Shown here one piece after another: positions 19,035 through 30,007 of a DNA stretch of 64,000 bases (positions are counted from its first letter, which is position 1; every line of letters starts with the position of its first letter). A program made the position numbers and the translations under genes. The notes under the pieces were generated by a model that ran no database searches, was not told the DNA's origin, and worked only from the letters and a program-made list of their open reading frames with translations. Source of the DNA: Pandoraea communis. Lineage in GTDB: Bacteria; Pseudomonadota; Gammaproteobacteria; Burkholderiales; Burkholderiaceae. Where the stretch lies: assembly GCF_902459745.1 (NCBI RefSeq), contig NZ_CABPSJ010000006.1:248001-312000 (forward strand). The letters run 5' to 3'.

Positions 19035-19646
19035 TTAGCGACGCATGACCTTTTCAGACGGCGTCAGCGCTTCAATGTACGCCGGACGGCTGAAAATCCG
19101 CTCGGCATACTTCATCAACGGCGCAGCATTCTTCGACAATTCAATGCCGTAGTGATCCAGACGCCACAACAGCGGCGCGATCGCCACGTCGAGCATCGAG
19201 AACTCCTCACCCAGCATGTACTTGTTCTTCACGAAAATCGGCGCAAGCTGCGTCAAACGGTCGCGAATCGCGCCTCGCGCCTTCTCGTGCGTCTTCTCAG
19301 CCGCTTTGCCCTTTTCGTTTTCAAGCGAGCTGACATGCACAAACAGCTCTTTCTCGAAATTGAACAAGAACAAGCGCGCACGCGCACGCTGCACCGGATC
19401 AGCCGGCATCAACTGCGGATGCGGGAATCGCTCGTCAATGTACTCATTGATGATGTTCGATTCGTACAGAATCAGGTCACGTTCGACAAGAATCGGCACC
19501 TGACCGTACGGGTTCATCACCGCAATGTCTTCCGGCTTGTTGAACAGGTCGACGTCACGGATTTCAAAATCCATGCCTTTTTCGAACAGAACCAGCCGGC
19601 AACGCTGGGAGAAGGGGCACGTAGTGCCCGAGTACAAAACCATCAT
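19035..19646 (-). CDS. sspA: Stringent starvation protein A
   Basis: A 203-residue glutathione-S-transferase-fold protein that binds RNA polymerase during stationary phase and acid stress. The thioredoxin-like N-terminus (LYSGTTCPFSQRC, residues 4-16), the NPYGQVPIL turn and the helical C-terminal domain are present and of normal length. It lies downstream of the bc1 operon, an arrangement common in betaproteobacteria. Confidence 0.96.
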   Translation of the reverse strand: MMVLYSGTTCPFSQRCRLVLFEKGMDFEIRDVDLFNKPEDIAVMNPYGQVPILVERDLILYESNIINEYIDERFPHPQLMPADPVQRARARLFLFNFEKELFVHVSSLENEKGKAAEKTHEKARGAIRDRLTQLAPIFVKNKYMLGEEFSMLDVAIAPLLWRLDHYGIELSKNAAPLMKYAERIFSRPAYIEALTPSEKVMRR

Positions 19647-19663
19647 AGCGCGTCTTCCTTAAA

Positions 19664-19717
19664 AACCAACGGGGCCGGGGCGGGAAATCGACGCTTCCCA
19701 AACCCTGGCCCCGTCGT
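19664..19717 (-). terminator. Possible terminator after petC
   Basis: A GC-rich inverted repeat (GGGGCC with flanking bases, long loop) is followed on the minus strand by a TTTTT tract. It separates petC from sspA and may attenuate read-through. Confidence 0.45.
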
Positions 19718-19729
19718 ACAGACGTTATT

Positions 19730-20449
19730 TTACTTCACGTCCTTCCAATAGGCCGCATTCAGGCGCCAGGCAAGTACCGTAAAGAGTCCCAAGAACAACA
19801 AAACCCAGACACCCAACTGCCGGCGCGTGCGTTGCACCGGTTCTGACATCCAATCCAGATAAGATACCAGATCAGCCACGGCAGAATCGAATTCCACCGG
19901 TTTCATCGTCCCTTGCGTGATCTGCACGTACTGCGCCGGACCATGCTCCGCGCCCTCTACACGCTTCAAGCCGCGCTGTCCCTGCAACTGCCAGAACGGG
20001 TTCGGCATGCCCACATTCGGAAACGCCAAATTGTTCCACCCCGTCGGCCGGGCATCGTCTCGATAGAACGTACGCAAGTAGGTGTAGAGCCAGTCCGTCC
20101 CCCGCGCCCGCGCCTCAACCGACAGATCCGGCGGCGCCGAACCGAACCACTCCTTGGCATCGGCCGTGCGCATGGCCACGGTCATCGTCTCGCCAATCTT
20201 GTCCGTCGTGAAGAGCAGATTGTTCTTGATCTCCGTGTCCGACAACCCCAGATCTTTCAGGCGCGAATACCGCATCGACGCCGCCGAGTGGCAGTTCAGA
20301 CAGTAGTTCACGAACAGCTTCGCGCCGCGCTGCAGCGAGGCGAGATCGTCGATCCGGTTAGGCGCCGTGTCGAGCGCCACACCCTCTTCAGCAAAAGCCG
20401 GCGCCGTGAAACCACTCAGGAGCGCCAGGATAAGCAACAGTTTTCTCAT
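19730..20449 (-). CDS. petC: Cytochrome c1 of the bc1 complex
   Basis: A 239-residue membrane-anchored c-type cytochrome that passes electrons from the Rieske protein to soluble cytochrome c. A signal peptide (residues 1-20), the haem-binding motif CLNCH (50-54), a GMPNPF segment where a methionine axial ligand is expected, and a C-terminal membrane helix (about 212-230) are visible. Third gene of the petABC operon. Confidence 0.96.
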   Translation of the reverse strand: MRKLLLILALLSGFTAPAFAEEGVALDTAPNRIDDLASLQRGAKLFVNYCLNCHSAASMRYSRLKDLGLSDTEIKNNLLFTTDKIGETMTVAMRTADAKEWFGSAPPDLSVEARARGTDWLYTYLRTFYRDDARPTGWNNLAFPNVGMPNPFWQLQGQRGLKRVEGAEHGPAQYVQITQGTMKPVEFDSAVADLVSYLDWMSEPVQRTRRQLGVWVLLFLGLFTVLAWRLNAAYWKDVK

Positions 20450-20480
20450 CTTGATATCCCTAGTCGTCGTTTGCGTACGC

Positions 20481-21866
20481 TCAGTGCGCCGCGAAGGTCA
20501 CGCGCTCCGGCACCGGTTTGAACGTGCCCCGTTTGCTCCAGAGCGGCATCAACCAGAAGAACCCGAAGTAGTACAGCGCACCGACCTGCGAGATCGCGGT
20601 CTTCACAGGCGTCGGTTCCTGGATTCCCAGATACCCCAACACAGCAAAAACGACGACGAGAATACCCAACAGCACTTTGTGGAATCCCGGACGATACCGA
20701 ATCGACTTCACAGGGCTATGGTCCAGCCACGGCAGGAAGAACAGCGTCACCACCGCGCCCCCCATCACGACCACACCCCAGAACTTGGCTTCGATCAGAT
20801 ACATCGCCAACAGCAGCAGCACCACGCCGCCAGATGCCGCAACCTTCGTGGTCGCCGCCGCCTTCCCCTTCACCCACCAGATGGCTGTGACGATCACCGC
20901 CAGCGCCATGAGCACGTGCTTGAAATCATCGGTCGTGGCGCGCAACATCGAGTAGAACGGCGTGAAATACCACACCGGTGCGATGTGCGGAGGCGTCTTC
21001 AGCGGATCGGACGGGATGAAGTTGTTCGCTTCCAGGAAGTAACCCCCCATCGTCGGCGCAAAAAACACGATCGCCGAGAACACCGTCAGGAACACGCCCA
21101 CGCCCATGATGTCGTGCACCGTGTAATACGGATGGAACGGAATGCCGTCGAGCGGCCGGCCGTTAGCGTCCTTCTTGTCCTTGATCTCGATGCCGTCCGG
21201 GTTGTTCGACCCGACTTCATGCAGCGCAATGATGTGCGCAACGATCAGACCGATAAGCACCAGCGGGACGGCGATCACGTGGAACGCGAAGAAGCGGTTC
21301 AGCGTGGCGTCCGACACGACGTAATCGCCGCGAATCCACAGCGACAGATCCGGACCGATGAACGGGATCGCCGAGAACAGATTCACGATCACCTGCGCGC
21401 CCCAATACGACATCTGCCCCCAGGGAAGCAGATAGCCCATGAACGCTTCGGCCATCAGGCACAGGAAGATCAGGCAGCCGAACACCCATACCAGTTCGCG
21501 CGGCTTGCGATACGAGCCATACAAAAGCCCGCGGAACATGTGCAGATACACCACGACGAAGAACATCGAGGCACCCGTCGAGTGCATATAGCGAATGAGC
21601 CAGCCCCACGGCACTTCGCGCATGATGTACTCGACCGACGCGAACGCGAGGTTGGCGTCGGGCTTGTAATTCATCACCAGGAAAATACCGGTGAGGATCT
21701 GAATCACCAGCACCAGCATGGCCAGCGATCCGAAGAAATACCAGAAGTTGAAATTCTTGGGCGCGTAATACTCGGACGCGTGCTCCTTCCAGAGCTGGCT
21801 GAGCGGAAACCGGCGATCGATCCAGCCCAGCAAGCCCGTCGTGTCGACCTGTTTGTCGGCGGCCAT
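20481..21866 (-). CDS. petB: Cytochrome b of the bc1 complex
   Basis: A 461-residue multi-span protein carrying the two b-type haems and both quinone sites. The haem-ligand histidines lie in helices II and IV (MHSTGASMFF and FAFHVIAV regions), and the PEWY-like Qo segment reads PVWYFTPFYSML, with VWY in place of the common EWY. It starts two bases after petA ends, so translation is probably coupled. Confidence 0.96.
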   Translation of the reverse strand: MAADKQVDTTGLLGWIDRRFPLSQLWKEHASEYYAPKNFNFWYFFGSLAMLVLVIQILTGIFLVMNYKPDANLAFASVEYIMREVPWGWLIRYMHSTGASMFFVVVYLHMFRGLLYGSYRKPRELVWVFGCLIFLCLMAEAFMGYLLPWGQMSYWGAQVIVNLFSAIPFIGPDLSLWIRGDYVVSDATLNRFFAFHVIAVPLVLIGLIVAHIIALHEVGSNNPDGIEIKDKKDANGRPLDGIPFHPYYTVHDIMGVGVFLTVFSAIVFFAPTMGGYFLEANNFIPSDPLKTPPHIAPVWYFTPFYSMLRATTDDFKHVLMALAVIVTAIWWVKGKAAATTKVAASGGVVLLLLAMYLIEAKFWGVVVMGGAVVTLFFLPWLDHSPVKSIRYRPGFHKVLLGILVVVFAVLGYLGIQEPTPVKTAISQVGALYYFGFFWLMPLWSKRGTFKPVPERVTFAAH

Positions 21867-21868
21867 GA

Positions 21869-22483
21869 TTACGCTTCTCCTTTTTCGTCTTTACCGATCA
21901 CGAGCTTGGTGTCGTTCACGAACATGAAACGAGGAACGTCGAGATTCTTGGGCGCCGGCTTGTTCTTGAAGACACGGCCCGACATATCGTAGGTGGAACC
22001 ATGGCACGGGCACAGGAAGCCCGGATCGTGGCCCAGTGCGGCGTTGGTATCCGCCTGATAGGGACCGGAAGGGATACAACCGAGATGGGTACAGATGCCG
22101 ACGACCACGAGCAGATCCTTATGCTCGGCACGCGCGCGGAACGCGTTCTTGCAATAGTCGGGCATTGGGTAGGAAAACGTTTCCTTGGAGTCCGGATCAG
22201 CCAGCTCTGCCGTCACTTTGGACAGCGAAGCCATCTCTTCCGGTGTGCGGCGCACGATCCACACTGGCAGACCCCGCCACGCCACGGTCATCTTCTCACC
22301 GGGCTTGAGATTGCTGATATCGGCCTCGACCGGCGCCCCACCTGCCTTGGCGCGCTCCGAGGGTTCGAGAGAACTGACGAAAGGAACCAGTGTTGCAACG
22401 CCGCCCACGCCTCCAGCTACGGACGTTGCAATCAACAGATTCCGGCGGCTACTGTCGACGGCCTTTTCTTGATTGTCACTCAT
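21869..22483 (-). CDS. petA: Rieske iron-sulfur subunit of the bc1 complex
   Basis: A 204-residue subunit with a Tat-type N-terminus (SSRRNLL, then a hydrophobic helix), and a C-terminal [2Fe-2S] domain with CTHLGC and CPCHGS motifs. Export by Tat fits the tatABC operon in this window. ATG 22483 is preferred to an upstream GTG at 22495. First gene of petABC. Confidence 0.96.
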   Translation of the reverse strand: MSDNQEKAVDSSRRNLLIATSVAGGVGGVATLVPFVSSLEPSERAKAGGAPVEADISNLKPGEKMTVAWRGLPVWIVRRTPEEMASLSKVTAELADPDSKETFSYPMPDYCKNAFRARAEHKDLLVVVGICTHLGCIPSGPYQADTNAALGHDPGFLCPCHGSTYDMSGRVFKNKPAPKNLDVPRFMFVNDTKLVIGKDEKGEA

Positions 22484-22900
22484 CACAAGCCCCACACGGT
22501 TGAATTGGTATTTCCGTCAACCTGAAATCATACGCGAGCGTAAATGCCTGAAACAACGGCAAAACGCCCCAGTCTCCTAGTGGTTTTCGCGTATTTTCAA
22601 AGGATTAACGTACCCTGCGGGTGGCTAACGCTCACCCGGGGTTTCGCTTCTGGGATGCTGCACGAGAATCGCTATGATCGCCGCTTTCGTTGACGCGTGC
22701 ACGACATTTAGTCATCATTTTCCCTGTCTCGTCCCGGTGACATCGTGCGCGGCCTGTGGCGATCGCGTGACATTTATTCGACGTTGCCGATGCCGCTGCC
22801 TTGCGGCCTGCATGGAATTACCGGTCAATCAATGCCAATTCGTGAGGGCTGGCGCAGCGAGGTTCCGCCCGGCCACTCATCAAAACAGCGGAGGAATGGC
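22484..22900. promoter_or_regulatory. Divergent promoter region of petABC and mscL
   Basis: About 400 bases between two divergently transcribed genes. It should contain both promoters. I see no open frame with gene-like features and no clear operator. Confidence 0.45.
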
Positions 22901-23347
22901 ATGAGCTTCATGTCGGAATTCAAGGAATTTGCCGTCAAAGGCAACGTAATCGATCTGGCCGTCGGTGTGATTATCGGTGGGGCCTTCGGCAAGATCGTCG
23001 ATTCGATCGTCAAAGACCTGATCATGCCGATTGTCGGCGCGATCTTCGGCGGTCTCGACTTCTCGAGCAAGTTCATCCTGCTCGGCAGCATTCCACCGGA
23101 CTTCAAGGGCAATCCGACGTCCTACGCCGACCTGACCAAAGCCGGTGTGGCCGTCTTCGGTTACGGCAACTTCATCACCGTCGCCCTCAACTTCCTGATT
23201 CTGGCCTTCATCATCTTTCTGATGGTCAAACAGATCAACCGGCTCAAGCGCCCGGCTCCGGAAGCCCCGGCAGCCCCCGCCCCCACCCCGGAAGACATCG
23301 TTCTGCTGCGCGAAATCCGCGACAGCCTCAAGAAGCAGAACGGGTAA
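22901..23347 (+). CDS. mscL: Large-conductance mechanosensitive channel
   Basis: A 148-residue inner-membrane channel that opens under osmotic downshock. The N-terminal amphipathic helix, TM1 ([20 protein letters not shown]), a periplasmic loop, TM2 (about 88-108) and a charged C-terminal bundle helix are intact. GAGGAA precedes the ATG at 22901. It is divergent from petA and convergent with the Nif3-like gene. Confidence 0.97.
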   Translation: MSFMSEFKEFAVKGNVIDLAVGVIIGGAFGKIVDSIVKDLIMPIVGAIFGGLDFSSKFILLGSIPPDFKGNPTSYADLTKAGVAVFGYGNFITVALNFLILAFIIFLMVKQINRLKRPAPEAPAAPAPTPEDIVLLREIRDSLKKQNG

Positions 23348-23355
23348 TATCGCGC

Positions 23356-23374
23356 GGGCGGCAACGTGCCGCCC
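23356..23374. terminator. Hairpin between convergent mscL and Nif3-like genes
   Basis: An 8-bp perfect GC-rich stem with a three-base loop lies just past mscL. No U-tract follows, so termination would be weak or Rho-assisted. Confidence 0.4.
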
Positions 23375-23393
23375 CTACCGGCGCTTATTCAGG

Positions 23394-24143
23394 TCAGGCC
23401 GGATTCGGCATATCGAAGAATCGATGCTCGAGCCCGAAGCGCGCCGCGATGTGCTCGCCAACGGCCTTCGCGCCGCCGCGTTCCGTCGCATGATGCCCCG
23501 CCGCCAGGTATCCCACCCCGCTTTCGAGCGCGAGATGCTGCGTCGGCTCCGACACTTCGCCGCTGATATAAACATCGGCCCCGGCCGAGATCGCCGCCTC
23601 GAAGAAGCCCTGCGCCCCGCCGGTGCACCACGCCACGCGGCGCACCTCCCGGCTCGGATCGCCCAGCATCAGGGGCACGCGCCCCAGCCGGGCCTCGACG
23701 TGCGCCGCAAGCGCCGTCAGTGTTGTCGGCTGCGCCGGGGCGCCGAGCCAACCGAGTTGATCCGGACCGAAACGCCCGCCATCGTCGGTAAAACCCAACA
23801 ATTTTCCCAGTTGTGCGTTATTCCCCAACTCGGGATGCGCGTCGAGCGGCAGGTGGTAGGCGAACAGGTTGATGTCATGGTCGATCAACACACCCAGACG
23901 ACGGCGCTTCATCCCGGTAATCCGGGCATCTTCGTTCTTCCAGAAATATCCGTGGTGAACGAGAACGGCATCGGCGCCCCAGTCGCGGGCGGCCTCGAGA
24001 AAGGCCAGGCTCGCGGTCACGCCACTGGCGATTTTCCGGATGTCGCTGCGCCCTTCCACCTGTAGGCCATTCGGGCAGTAATCGCGAAATTGCGCGATTT
24101 GCAGGGTATCGTTCAGATACAATTCGAGTTCAACACGATTCAT
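23394..24143 (-). CDS. Nif3-like dinuclear metal centre protein (YbgI type)
   Basis: A 249-residue GTP cyclohydrolase I type 2 / NIF3 family protein. Metal-binding histidines are visible in VHHGYFW, in the YHLPLD segment and in the C-terminal GHHATERGG. Members form hexameric toroids; the reaction is still uncertain, with links to DNA or nucleotide metabolism and iron. Its start is 18 bases from the divergent protease gene. Confidence 0.9.
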   Translation of the reverse strand: MNRVELELYLNDTLQIAQFRDYCPNGLQVEGRSDIRKIASGVTASLAFLEAARDWGADAVLVHHGYFWKNEDARITGMKRRRLGVLIDHDINLFAYHLPLDAHPELGNNAQLGKLLGFTDDGGRFGPDQLGWLGAPAQPTTLTALAAHVEARLGRVPLMLGDPSREVRRVAWCTGGAQGFFEAAISAGADVYISGEVSEPTQHLALESGVGYLAAGHHATERGGAKAVGEHIAARFGLEHRFFDMPNPA

Positions 24144-24161
24144 ATAAGGTTCCGCTCTTTC

Positions 24162-25379
<1,218 letters not shown>

Positions 25380-25408
25380 GTCCGTCGGGCACCCCTCTGG
25401 AAGGACGA

Positions 25409-25437
25409 AACGGCTGCGCTTCGGCGCGGCCGTTTTC
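25409..25437 (+). terminator. Terminator of the HtrA-type protease gene
   Basis: An 11-bp stem with one G-U pair and a TTCG tetraloop is followed by a TTTT tract, 30 bases after the stop codon. Confidence 0.8.
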
Positions 25438-25508
25438 ATTTGTGCGACGGACATGGGCTTGCCCCCCAATCGCTATCGCGCTGTCGCCGTCATCCCCCCA
25501 TCACCAAC

Positions 25509-25536
25509 AAAAAAAGCACGGGCCAGGCCCGTGCTT
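25509..25536 (-). terminator. Terminator downstream of tatC
   Basis: A stem AAGCACGGG/CCCGTGCTT with a five-base loop is followed on the minus strand by seven T residues. It closes the long his-tat gene run. Confidence 0.88.
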
Positions 25537-25590
25537 CCGTGTACTTGCGTGCGTGCGCGGGGGGCGATGCCCCGCGGCAGTTCAATGGCG

Positions 25591-26382
25591 TCAGGGCGCC
25601 GCCTGCCCGTTCCCTTCGCTGCCTTCGCCTTCCGGCCGCCCCTGCTTGACGAAGAGCCGCGCGGCGATCAGACCCAGTTCGTAGAGGATGATGAGCGGAA
25701 TGGCCAGCATCAGTTGCGAAAGGACGTCCGGCGGCGTGACGACGGCGGCCAGCACAAAAGCACCCACCACCACGTACGGACGGATCTGTTTGAGCTTCTC
25801 GATGCTCACCACGCCCATGCGTGCAAGCACCACCACGACCACAGGCACTTCGAAGGTCACCCCGAAGCACATGAACATCGTGAGGACAAAACTCAGGTAA
25901 TTGTCGATATCCGTGTTCATCTCCGCGCCCAATGGCGCGTTGTAATGCGCCATGAAGTGGAATACGGTCGGGAACACCAGAAAGTAGGCAAACGCCATGC
26001 CGAGCAGAAACAGTGTGTAGCTGCTGACCACCAGCGGCATGACCAGCTTCTTCTCGTGCTGATACAGCCCCGGCGCCACGAACGCCCACGCCTGATATAG
26101 CACGACGGGTAGTGCAACGACGAACGCGACCATCATCGTGACCTTCATCGGCACGAAGAACGAGCCGGTGATGTCGGTGACGATCATCTTGCCGCCGGCG
26201 GGCAGCGATTGCATCAGCGGGCGAGAAAGCAGACGGAAGATGTCCGGTGCCCAGTAGACCAGCGAGAGGAACACCACGATCACCGCCGTACCCGCGCGAA
26301 TGATGCGATTTCGCAACTCGATCAGATGCGAGATGAAAGTCTCTTCGGTACCCCCGTCGGGGATTTGCTTGTCGTCGCTCAC
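25591..26382 (-). CDS. tatC: Twin-arginine translocase subunit TatC
   Basis: A 263-residue six-span membrane protein that binds twin-arginine signal peptides together with TatB. The conserved N-terminal TFISHLIELRNRI and the LVYWAP segment are seen, as are six hydrophobic stretches. Normal length, with a charged C-terminal tail. Last gene of tatABC. Confidence 0.97.
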   Translation of the reverse strand: MSDDKQIPDGGTEETFISHLIELRNRIIRAGTAVIVVFLSLVYWAPDIFRLLSRPLMQSLPAGGKMIVTDITGSFFVPMKVTMMVAFVVALPVVLYQAWAFVAPGLYQHEKKLVMPLVVSSYTLFLLGMAFAYFLVFPTVFHFMAHYNAPLGAEMNTDIDNYLSFVLTMFMCFGVTFEVPVVVVVLARMGVVSIEKLKQIRPYVVVGAFVLAAVVTPPDVLSQLMLAIPLIILYELGLIAARLFVKQGRPEGEGSEGNGQAAP

Positions 26383-26450
26383 GTCGACTTATCCAGGAAT
26401 AAAGCCGGCAGCACAGTGCCAGATGGCGGGAAGTTCAGTGCGCAAGCGCC

Positions 26451-26993
26451 TCAGAAGAACTTGACGGGCCGACGCAGCTTGGCCGGCGTATGACGCGCCA
26501 CACGCGCGGCTCCTGACTGCACCCGCGTACGCGTGGTGCTGGCCTGCTTGAACCACATCGGCGTGGCAGCCCGGCGCACGCGCCAGTTGCGGCGCTTGGT
26601 CGACGTGCGGATACCCGATGTCACCACCGGTTCGGCAAGATAGCTGTCGGAATACCCGGTCGCTGCATCCGTGCCGCCGCCGGCGATTTCGCCGGTCGAT
26701 GTCCCCGTGGCACTCGCCCAAGCGTCGTTGAGCGACGTTTCCTGCTCGTGCAGTTGCTTCTGAACAGTGTTCTGGGCGCTGCGGGCCGCGTCCTCGAACT
26801 GCGTGCGCATATTGCGCAGCTCATCGAGTTCCATCTCGCGGCTCACTTCTGCCTTCACATCGTTGATATAGCGCTGTGCGCGGCCGAAGAGCGCGCCCGC
26901 CGTGCGAGCCACTTTCGGCAGGCGCTCGGGACCGATCACGACCAGCGCGACAACGCCGATCAACATCAGTTTGGAAAGGCCGAGATCGATCAT
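26451..26993 (-). CDS. tatB: Twin-arginine translocase subunit TatB
   Basis: A 180-residue protein: one N-terminal membrane helix (IDLGLSKLMLIGVVALVVIG), the conserved GPERLP turn, an amphipathic helix and a long variable tail. The last 50 residues are very basic (many Arg and Lys), as in some Burkholderiaceae relatives. It receives the signal peptide from TatC. Twelve bases separate it from tatA. Confidence 0.95.
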   Translation of the reverse strand: MIDLGLSKLMLIGVVALVVIGPERLPKVARTAGALFGRAQRYINDVKAEVSREMELDELRNMRTQFEDAARSAQNTVQKQLHEQETSLNDAWASATGTSTGEIAGGGTDAATGYSDSYLAEPVVTSGIRTSTKRRNWRVRRAATPMWFKQASTTRTRVQSGAARVARHTPAKLRRPVKFF

Positions 26994-27005
26994 GTCGACG
27001 CCGGC

Positions 27006-27254
27006 TTAGCCTTGCTTATGGTTGCTCGCGTCCTTGGCCTGCACGTCGATGGTGGTCGAATCGCGCAGTTCCTTGGCAGCAGCCGGGTCGTCCTTGGCAG
27101 CCGGAGCCCCACCTTCGCCCTCCTTCATGCCGTCCTTGAAGCCCTTTACCGCACCGCCCAGATCGCTGCCCATGTTACGCAGCTTCTTGGTGCCGAAAAC
27201 CATCATTACGATCACCAGCACGATCAGCCAGTGCCAAATACTCAACGAACCCAT
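27006..27254 (-). CDS. tatA: Twin-arginine translocase subunit TatA
   Basis: An 82-residue pore-forming subunit with a short N-terminal membrane helix ([17 protein letters not shown]), the [14 protein letters not shown] hinge and an amphipathic helix. GGAGAG precedes the ATG at 27254. The long upstream open frame is ignored. Confidence 0.96.
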   Translation of the reverse strand: MGSLSIWHWLIVLVIVMMVFGTKKLRNMGSDLGGAVKGFKDGMKEGEGGAPAAKDDPAAAKELRDSTTIDVQAKDASNHKQG

Positions 27255-27501
27255 GACCACTCTCCTTGCGTTTTCCCACCCCTGCCGCCTCGCGGCGAGG
27301 TCTTGTCGGGGTGCTCTGTGTTTGCCCCGGTGCCCGCAGCAACATGCCCCATTGTGGCACATCGCGTGTGACGTCCTGCATCGTAACCGGGCCGGGCGCC
27401 GGGTAGAAATAAATGTTTCGTGAAACCTTTCCCGATGCGGGAACATTGCACAAATTAACAATTCAACGCAGCAAATCGTCGCAAAATGCCGCCACCACCA
27501 C

Positions 27502-27876
27502 TTACATGCGCTTCCACGGCCGCGGTCCGGCCAGAATGTGCATGTGGAGATGATAAACCTCTTGCCCGCCCCCCGGCCCGGTGTTCATCACGACCCGGAA
27601 ACCGTTGCCTTCAATGTTCGATGCATCGCCGTCGAACCGGTACCCCTGTTCGGCAGCGAGCTTCGGCGCAAGCATCATCATCTTGCCCAGCAGCGCCTGA
27701 TCTTCGGGCTTGCAATCCTGCAGCGTGGCAATGTGCTTGCGCGGCACCATCAACAAGTGCAGGTCGGCCGCCGGATTGATGTCCTTGAACACCACGACAT
27801 CGTCGTCGGCATAGACCTGCGCGCTCGGGATCTGCCCGGCAATAATCTTGCAGAAGATACAGTTATCTTGCGTCAT
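27502..27876 (-). CDS. hinT: HIT-family nucleotide phosphoramidase
   Basis: A 124-residue protein with the histidine triad HLHMHILAG near the C-terminus and the N-terminal CIFCKI zinc-like pair. Members hydrolyse purine nucleotide phosphoramidates such as AMP-lysine. The ATG at 27876 (MTQDN) is preferred to the frame from 27912. It lies between the his genes and tatABC, a common position in this group. Confidence 0.93.
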   Translation of the reverse strand: MTQDNCIFCKIIAGQIPSAQVYADDDVVVFKDINPAADLHLLMVPRKHIATLQDCKPEDQALLGKMMMLAPKLAAEQGYRFDGDASNIEGNGFRVVMNTGPGGGQEVYHLHMHILAGPRPWKRM

Positions 27877-27930
27877 GCGTGTGTCTTCCTCACGGATTCT
27901 CGAATGGAGCAAAGCGCGGCCCGAAGCGGT

Positions 27931-28350
27931 TCAGGCGCGCGCAGCGTACATGGGCTTGTTGTCGTTCAGATAGAGCCAGCCCTTGACGATTCGGTACAGC
28001 GTCCAGATGCCAAGCACCCAGAGAATCGCAAAGCCGACCATCACCACGGCGAGCGCCACGCCAAGCACGCCCCAGGCCACTGACCACCAGAAGGTGCGAA
28101 TCTGCCAGGTGAAATGCGAGGCGTAGAGCGTGCCGACCACGTCGTCGCGCTTGATGTAGTTGATGATGATCGCCACGATCGCGGTCACACCACCCGTGAG
28201 CCAGAACAGCGCATAGAGTGCGTAGAGCACGTGCGTGAGCTTGCGCAACGCCCGCTCCTGCTCGGCGCTCGGTGCGCTGGGTGTGTTGACGACGTACGGG
28301 TGGTCCGTGCTGCCGGGTGAGCCGGTCGTACCGGTCTGCGGATCGTTCAT
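27931..28350 (-). CDS. DUF4870-family membrane protein
   Basis: A 139-residue protein with three hydrophobic segments after a Ser/Thr/Pro-rich start; the HFTWQIRTFWWS segment is typical of DUF4870. Function unknown. It is in the same direction as hisE and hinT and is a usual member of this gene run. The ATG at 28350 is the first methionine after the frame separates from hisE. Confidence 0.85.
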   Translation of the reverse strand: MNDPQTGTTGSPGSTDHPYVVNTPSAPSAEQERALRKLTHVLYALYALFWLTGGVTAIVAIIINYIKRDDVVGTLYASHFTWQIRTFWWSVAWGVLGVALAVVMVGFAILWVLGIWTLYRIVKGWLYLNDNKPMYAARA

Positions 28351-28417
28351 GAGGCGTCTCCTCGCGTGAGCCTGCCCGCCATGTGAGTCATGCCGGACAT
28401 GACGGCCAAAGGGGAAG

Positions 28418-28774
28418 TCAGTCCGCGTGTTCGCCGCGCGTGCTGCGCTGCGCCTTCTCGACGAGCCCCGACAATCCTTCGCGGCGCGCCAGTTCGGCGA
28501 GCACTTCATTCGGGCTCAGGTCGTGATGCGCCAGCAGCACCATGCAGTGAAACCACAGATCGGCCGTCTCGTTGACGAGTTTCTGGCGCAGATTGTCAGC
28601 CCCGCCGATGCGAATGTCCTTCGCCGCGAGCACCACTTCCGTGGCTTCTTCGCCGATCTTCTTGCAGATGGCGTCGTCGCCCTTGTGGAACAGACGGGCG
28701 ACGTACGACTTGTCGGGATCGCCGCCCTTGCGCGAGGCGATCACTTCGGCAACACGCTCGAGCGTATCGTTCAT
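28418..28774 (-). CDS. hisE: Phosphoribosyl-ATP pyrophosphatase
   Basis: A 118-residue MazG-like enzyme that removes pyrophosphate from phosphoribosyl-ATP, step two of histidine synthesis. The acidic metal-binding residues in [12 protein letters not shown] and the NETADLWFH helix are present. It is separate from hisI here rather than fused, as in other betaproteobacteria. Five bases follow the hisI stop. Confidence 0.96.
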   Translation of the reverse strand: MNDTLERVAEVIASRKGGDPDKSYVARLFHKGDDAICKKIGEEATEVVLAAKDIRIGGADNLRQKLVNETADLWFHCMVLLAHHDLSPNEVLAELARREGLSGLVEKAQRSTRGEHAD

Positions 28775-28779
28775 GGCGG

Positions 28780-29178
28780 TCACTTGTAGATCTTGTGGGG
28801 GTCTTTGAGCACCGGCTCGACCGTGGCCCAGCGGCCATCGTCGACACTGCCCTCGAACTTCTGGAAAAAGCAGGAATGACGGCCGGTATGGCAGGCAATG
28901 CCGTCGATCTGCTCGACCTTGATCAGCACCACGTCTTCGTCGCAATCCAGTCGAATCTCATGCACTTTCTGCACGTGGCCCGACTCCTCGCCCTTGTGCC
29001 ACAGGCGTTTGCGCGAACGCGAGTAGTAGACGGCTTCACCTGTCTGCACCGTGCGCGCGAGCGCCTCACGGTTCATCCAGGCAAACATCAGCACGTCGTT
29101 GCTGCCGACTTCCTGCGCGATGACGGGCACGAGGCCCTGCGCGTCCCAACTTACCTTGTCCAGCCAGTCTTGCGTCAT
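28780..29178 (-). CDS. hisI: Phosphoribosyl-AMP cyclohydrolase
   Basis: A 132-residue zinc enzyme for step three of histidine synthesis. The [11 protein letters not shown] strand and the [10 protein letters not shown] motif with its zinc-binding cysteines are visible. Length is normal for the unfused form. Confidence 0.96.
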   Translation of the reverse strand: MTQDWLDKVSWDAQGLVPVIAQEVGSNDVLMFAWMNREALARTVQTGEAVYYSRSRKRLWHKGEESGHVQKVHEIRLDCDEDVVLIKVEQIDGIACHTGRHSCFFQKFEGSVDDGRWATVEPVLKDPHKIYK

Positions 29179-29195
29179 GATCCGTCGATTCCCGT

Positions 29196-29969
29196 TCAGA
29201 GCCGCACCGAAATGCCCTTGTCGGCCATGAAGTGCTTGGCTTCGCCGACGGTGTGCTCGCCATAGTGGAAAATGCTTGCGGCGAGCACGGCATCGGCATG
29301 ACCTTCGGTCACGCCGTTGGCCAGATCGGCCAGCGATCCCACGCCTCCCGAGGCGATCACGGGAATGCTCACGGCGTCCGACACGGCGCGCGTGAGCGCC
29401 AGATCAAAGCCGCTCTTCGTGCCGTCGCGATCCATGCTGGTGAGCAGAATCTCGCCCGCGCCGAGCGCTTCGACCCGCTTCGCCCAGGCGACTGCGTCCA
29501 GCCCGGTTCCCTTACGGCCGCCGTGCGTGAAAACCTCCCAGCGCGGCGTTTCGCCGTCGGCCGAGACACGCTTGGCGTCGATCGCCACGACAATGCACTG
29601 CGAGCCGTACTTGGCAGACGCGTCGGCCACCAGTTGCGGATTGGCCACCGCCGACGAGTTCATGCTGACCTTGTCCGCACCGGCGTTGAGAAGGCGGCGC
29701 ACGTCGGCCACCTCGCGCACGCCGCCGCCCACGGTCAGCGGAATGAAGACCTGCGCGGCCACCGCTTCGATGATCGGCAGGATGAGATCGCGCCCGTCGG
29801 AGGTCGCCGTGATGTCGAGGAACGTCAGTTCGTCGGCACCCTGCTCGTCGTAGCGGCGGGCGATCTCGACGGGGTCGCCCGCGTCGCGAAGTTCAACGAA
29901 GTTGACGCCCTTGACCACACGGCCGGCCGTCACGTCCAGACACGGGATGATGCGTTTAGCGAGAGCCAT
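29196..29969 (-). CDS. hisF: Imidazole glycerol phosphate synthase subunit HisF
   Basis: A 257-residue TIM-barrel cyclase that uses ammonia from HisH. The catalytic Asp in IPCLDV near residue 11 and Asp in [14 protein letters not shown] are present, as are both phosphate-binding loops. It follows hisA by 38 bases. Confidence 0.97.
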   Translation of the reverse strand: MALAKRIIPCLDVTAGRVVKGVNFVELRDAGDPVEIARRYDEQGADELTFLDITATSDGRDLILPIIEAVAAQVFIPLTVGGGVREVADVRRLLNAGADKVSMNSSAVANPQLVADASAKYGSQCIVVAIDAKRVSADGETPRWEVFTHGGRKGTGLDAVAWAKRVEALGAGEILLTSMDRDGTKSGFDLALTRAVSDAVSIPVIASGGVGSLADLANGVTEGHADAVLAASIFHYGEHTVGEAKHFMADKGISVRL

Positions 29970-30007
29970 GATGATGGCAGGCGAGGCGGCCGCAGCCGTG
30001 GGCTCGC

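Noticed and set aside
20367-21992. 541-residue plus-strand frame opposite petB
   Set aside because: Shadow of petB, very rich in His and Arg, with no recognisable family.
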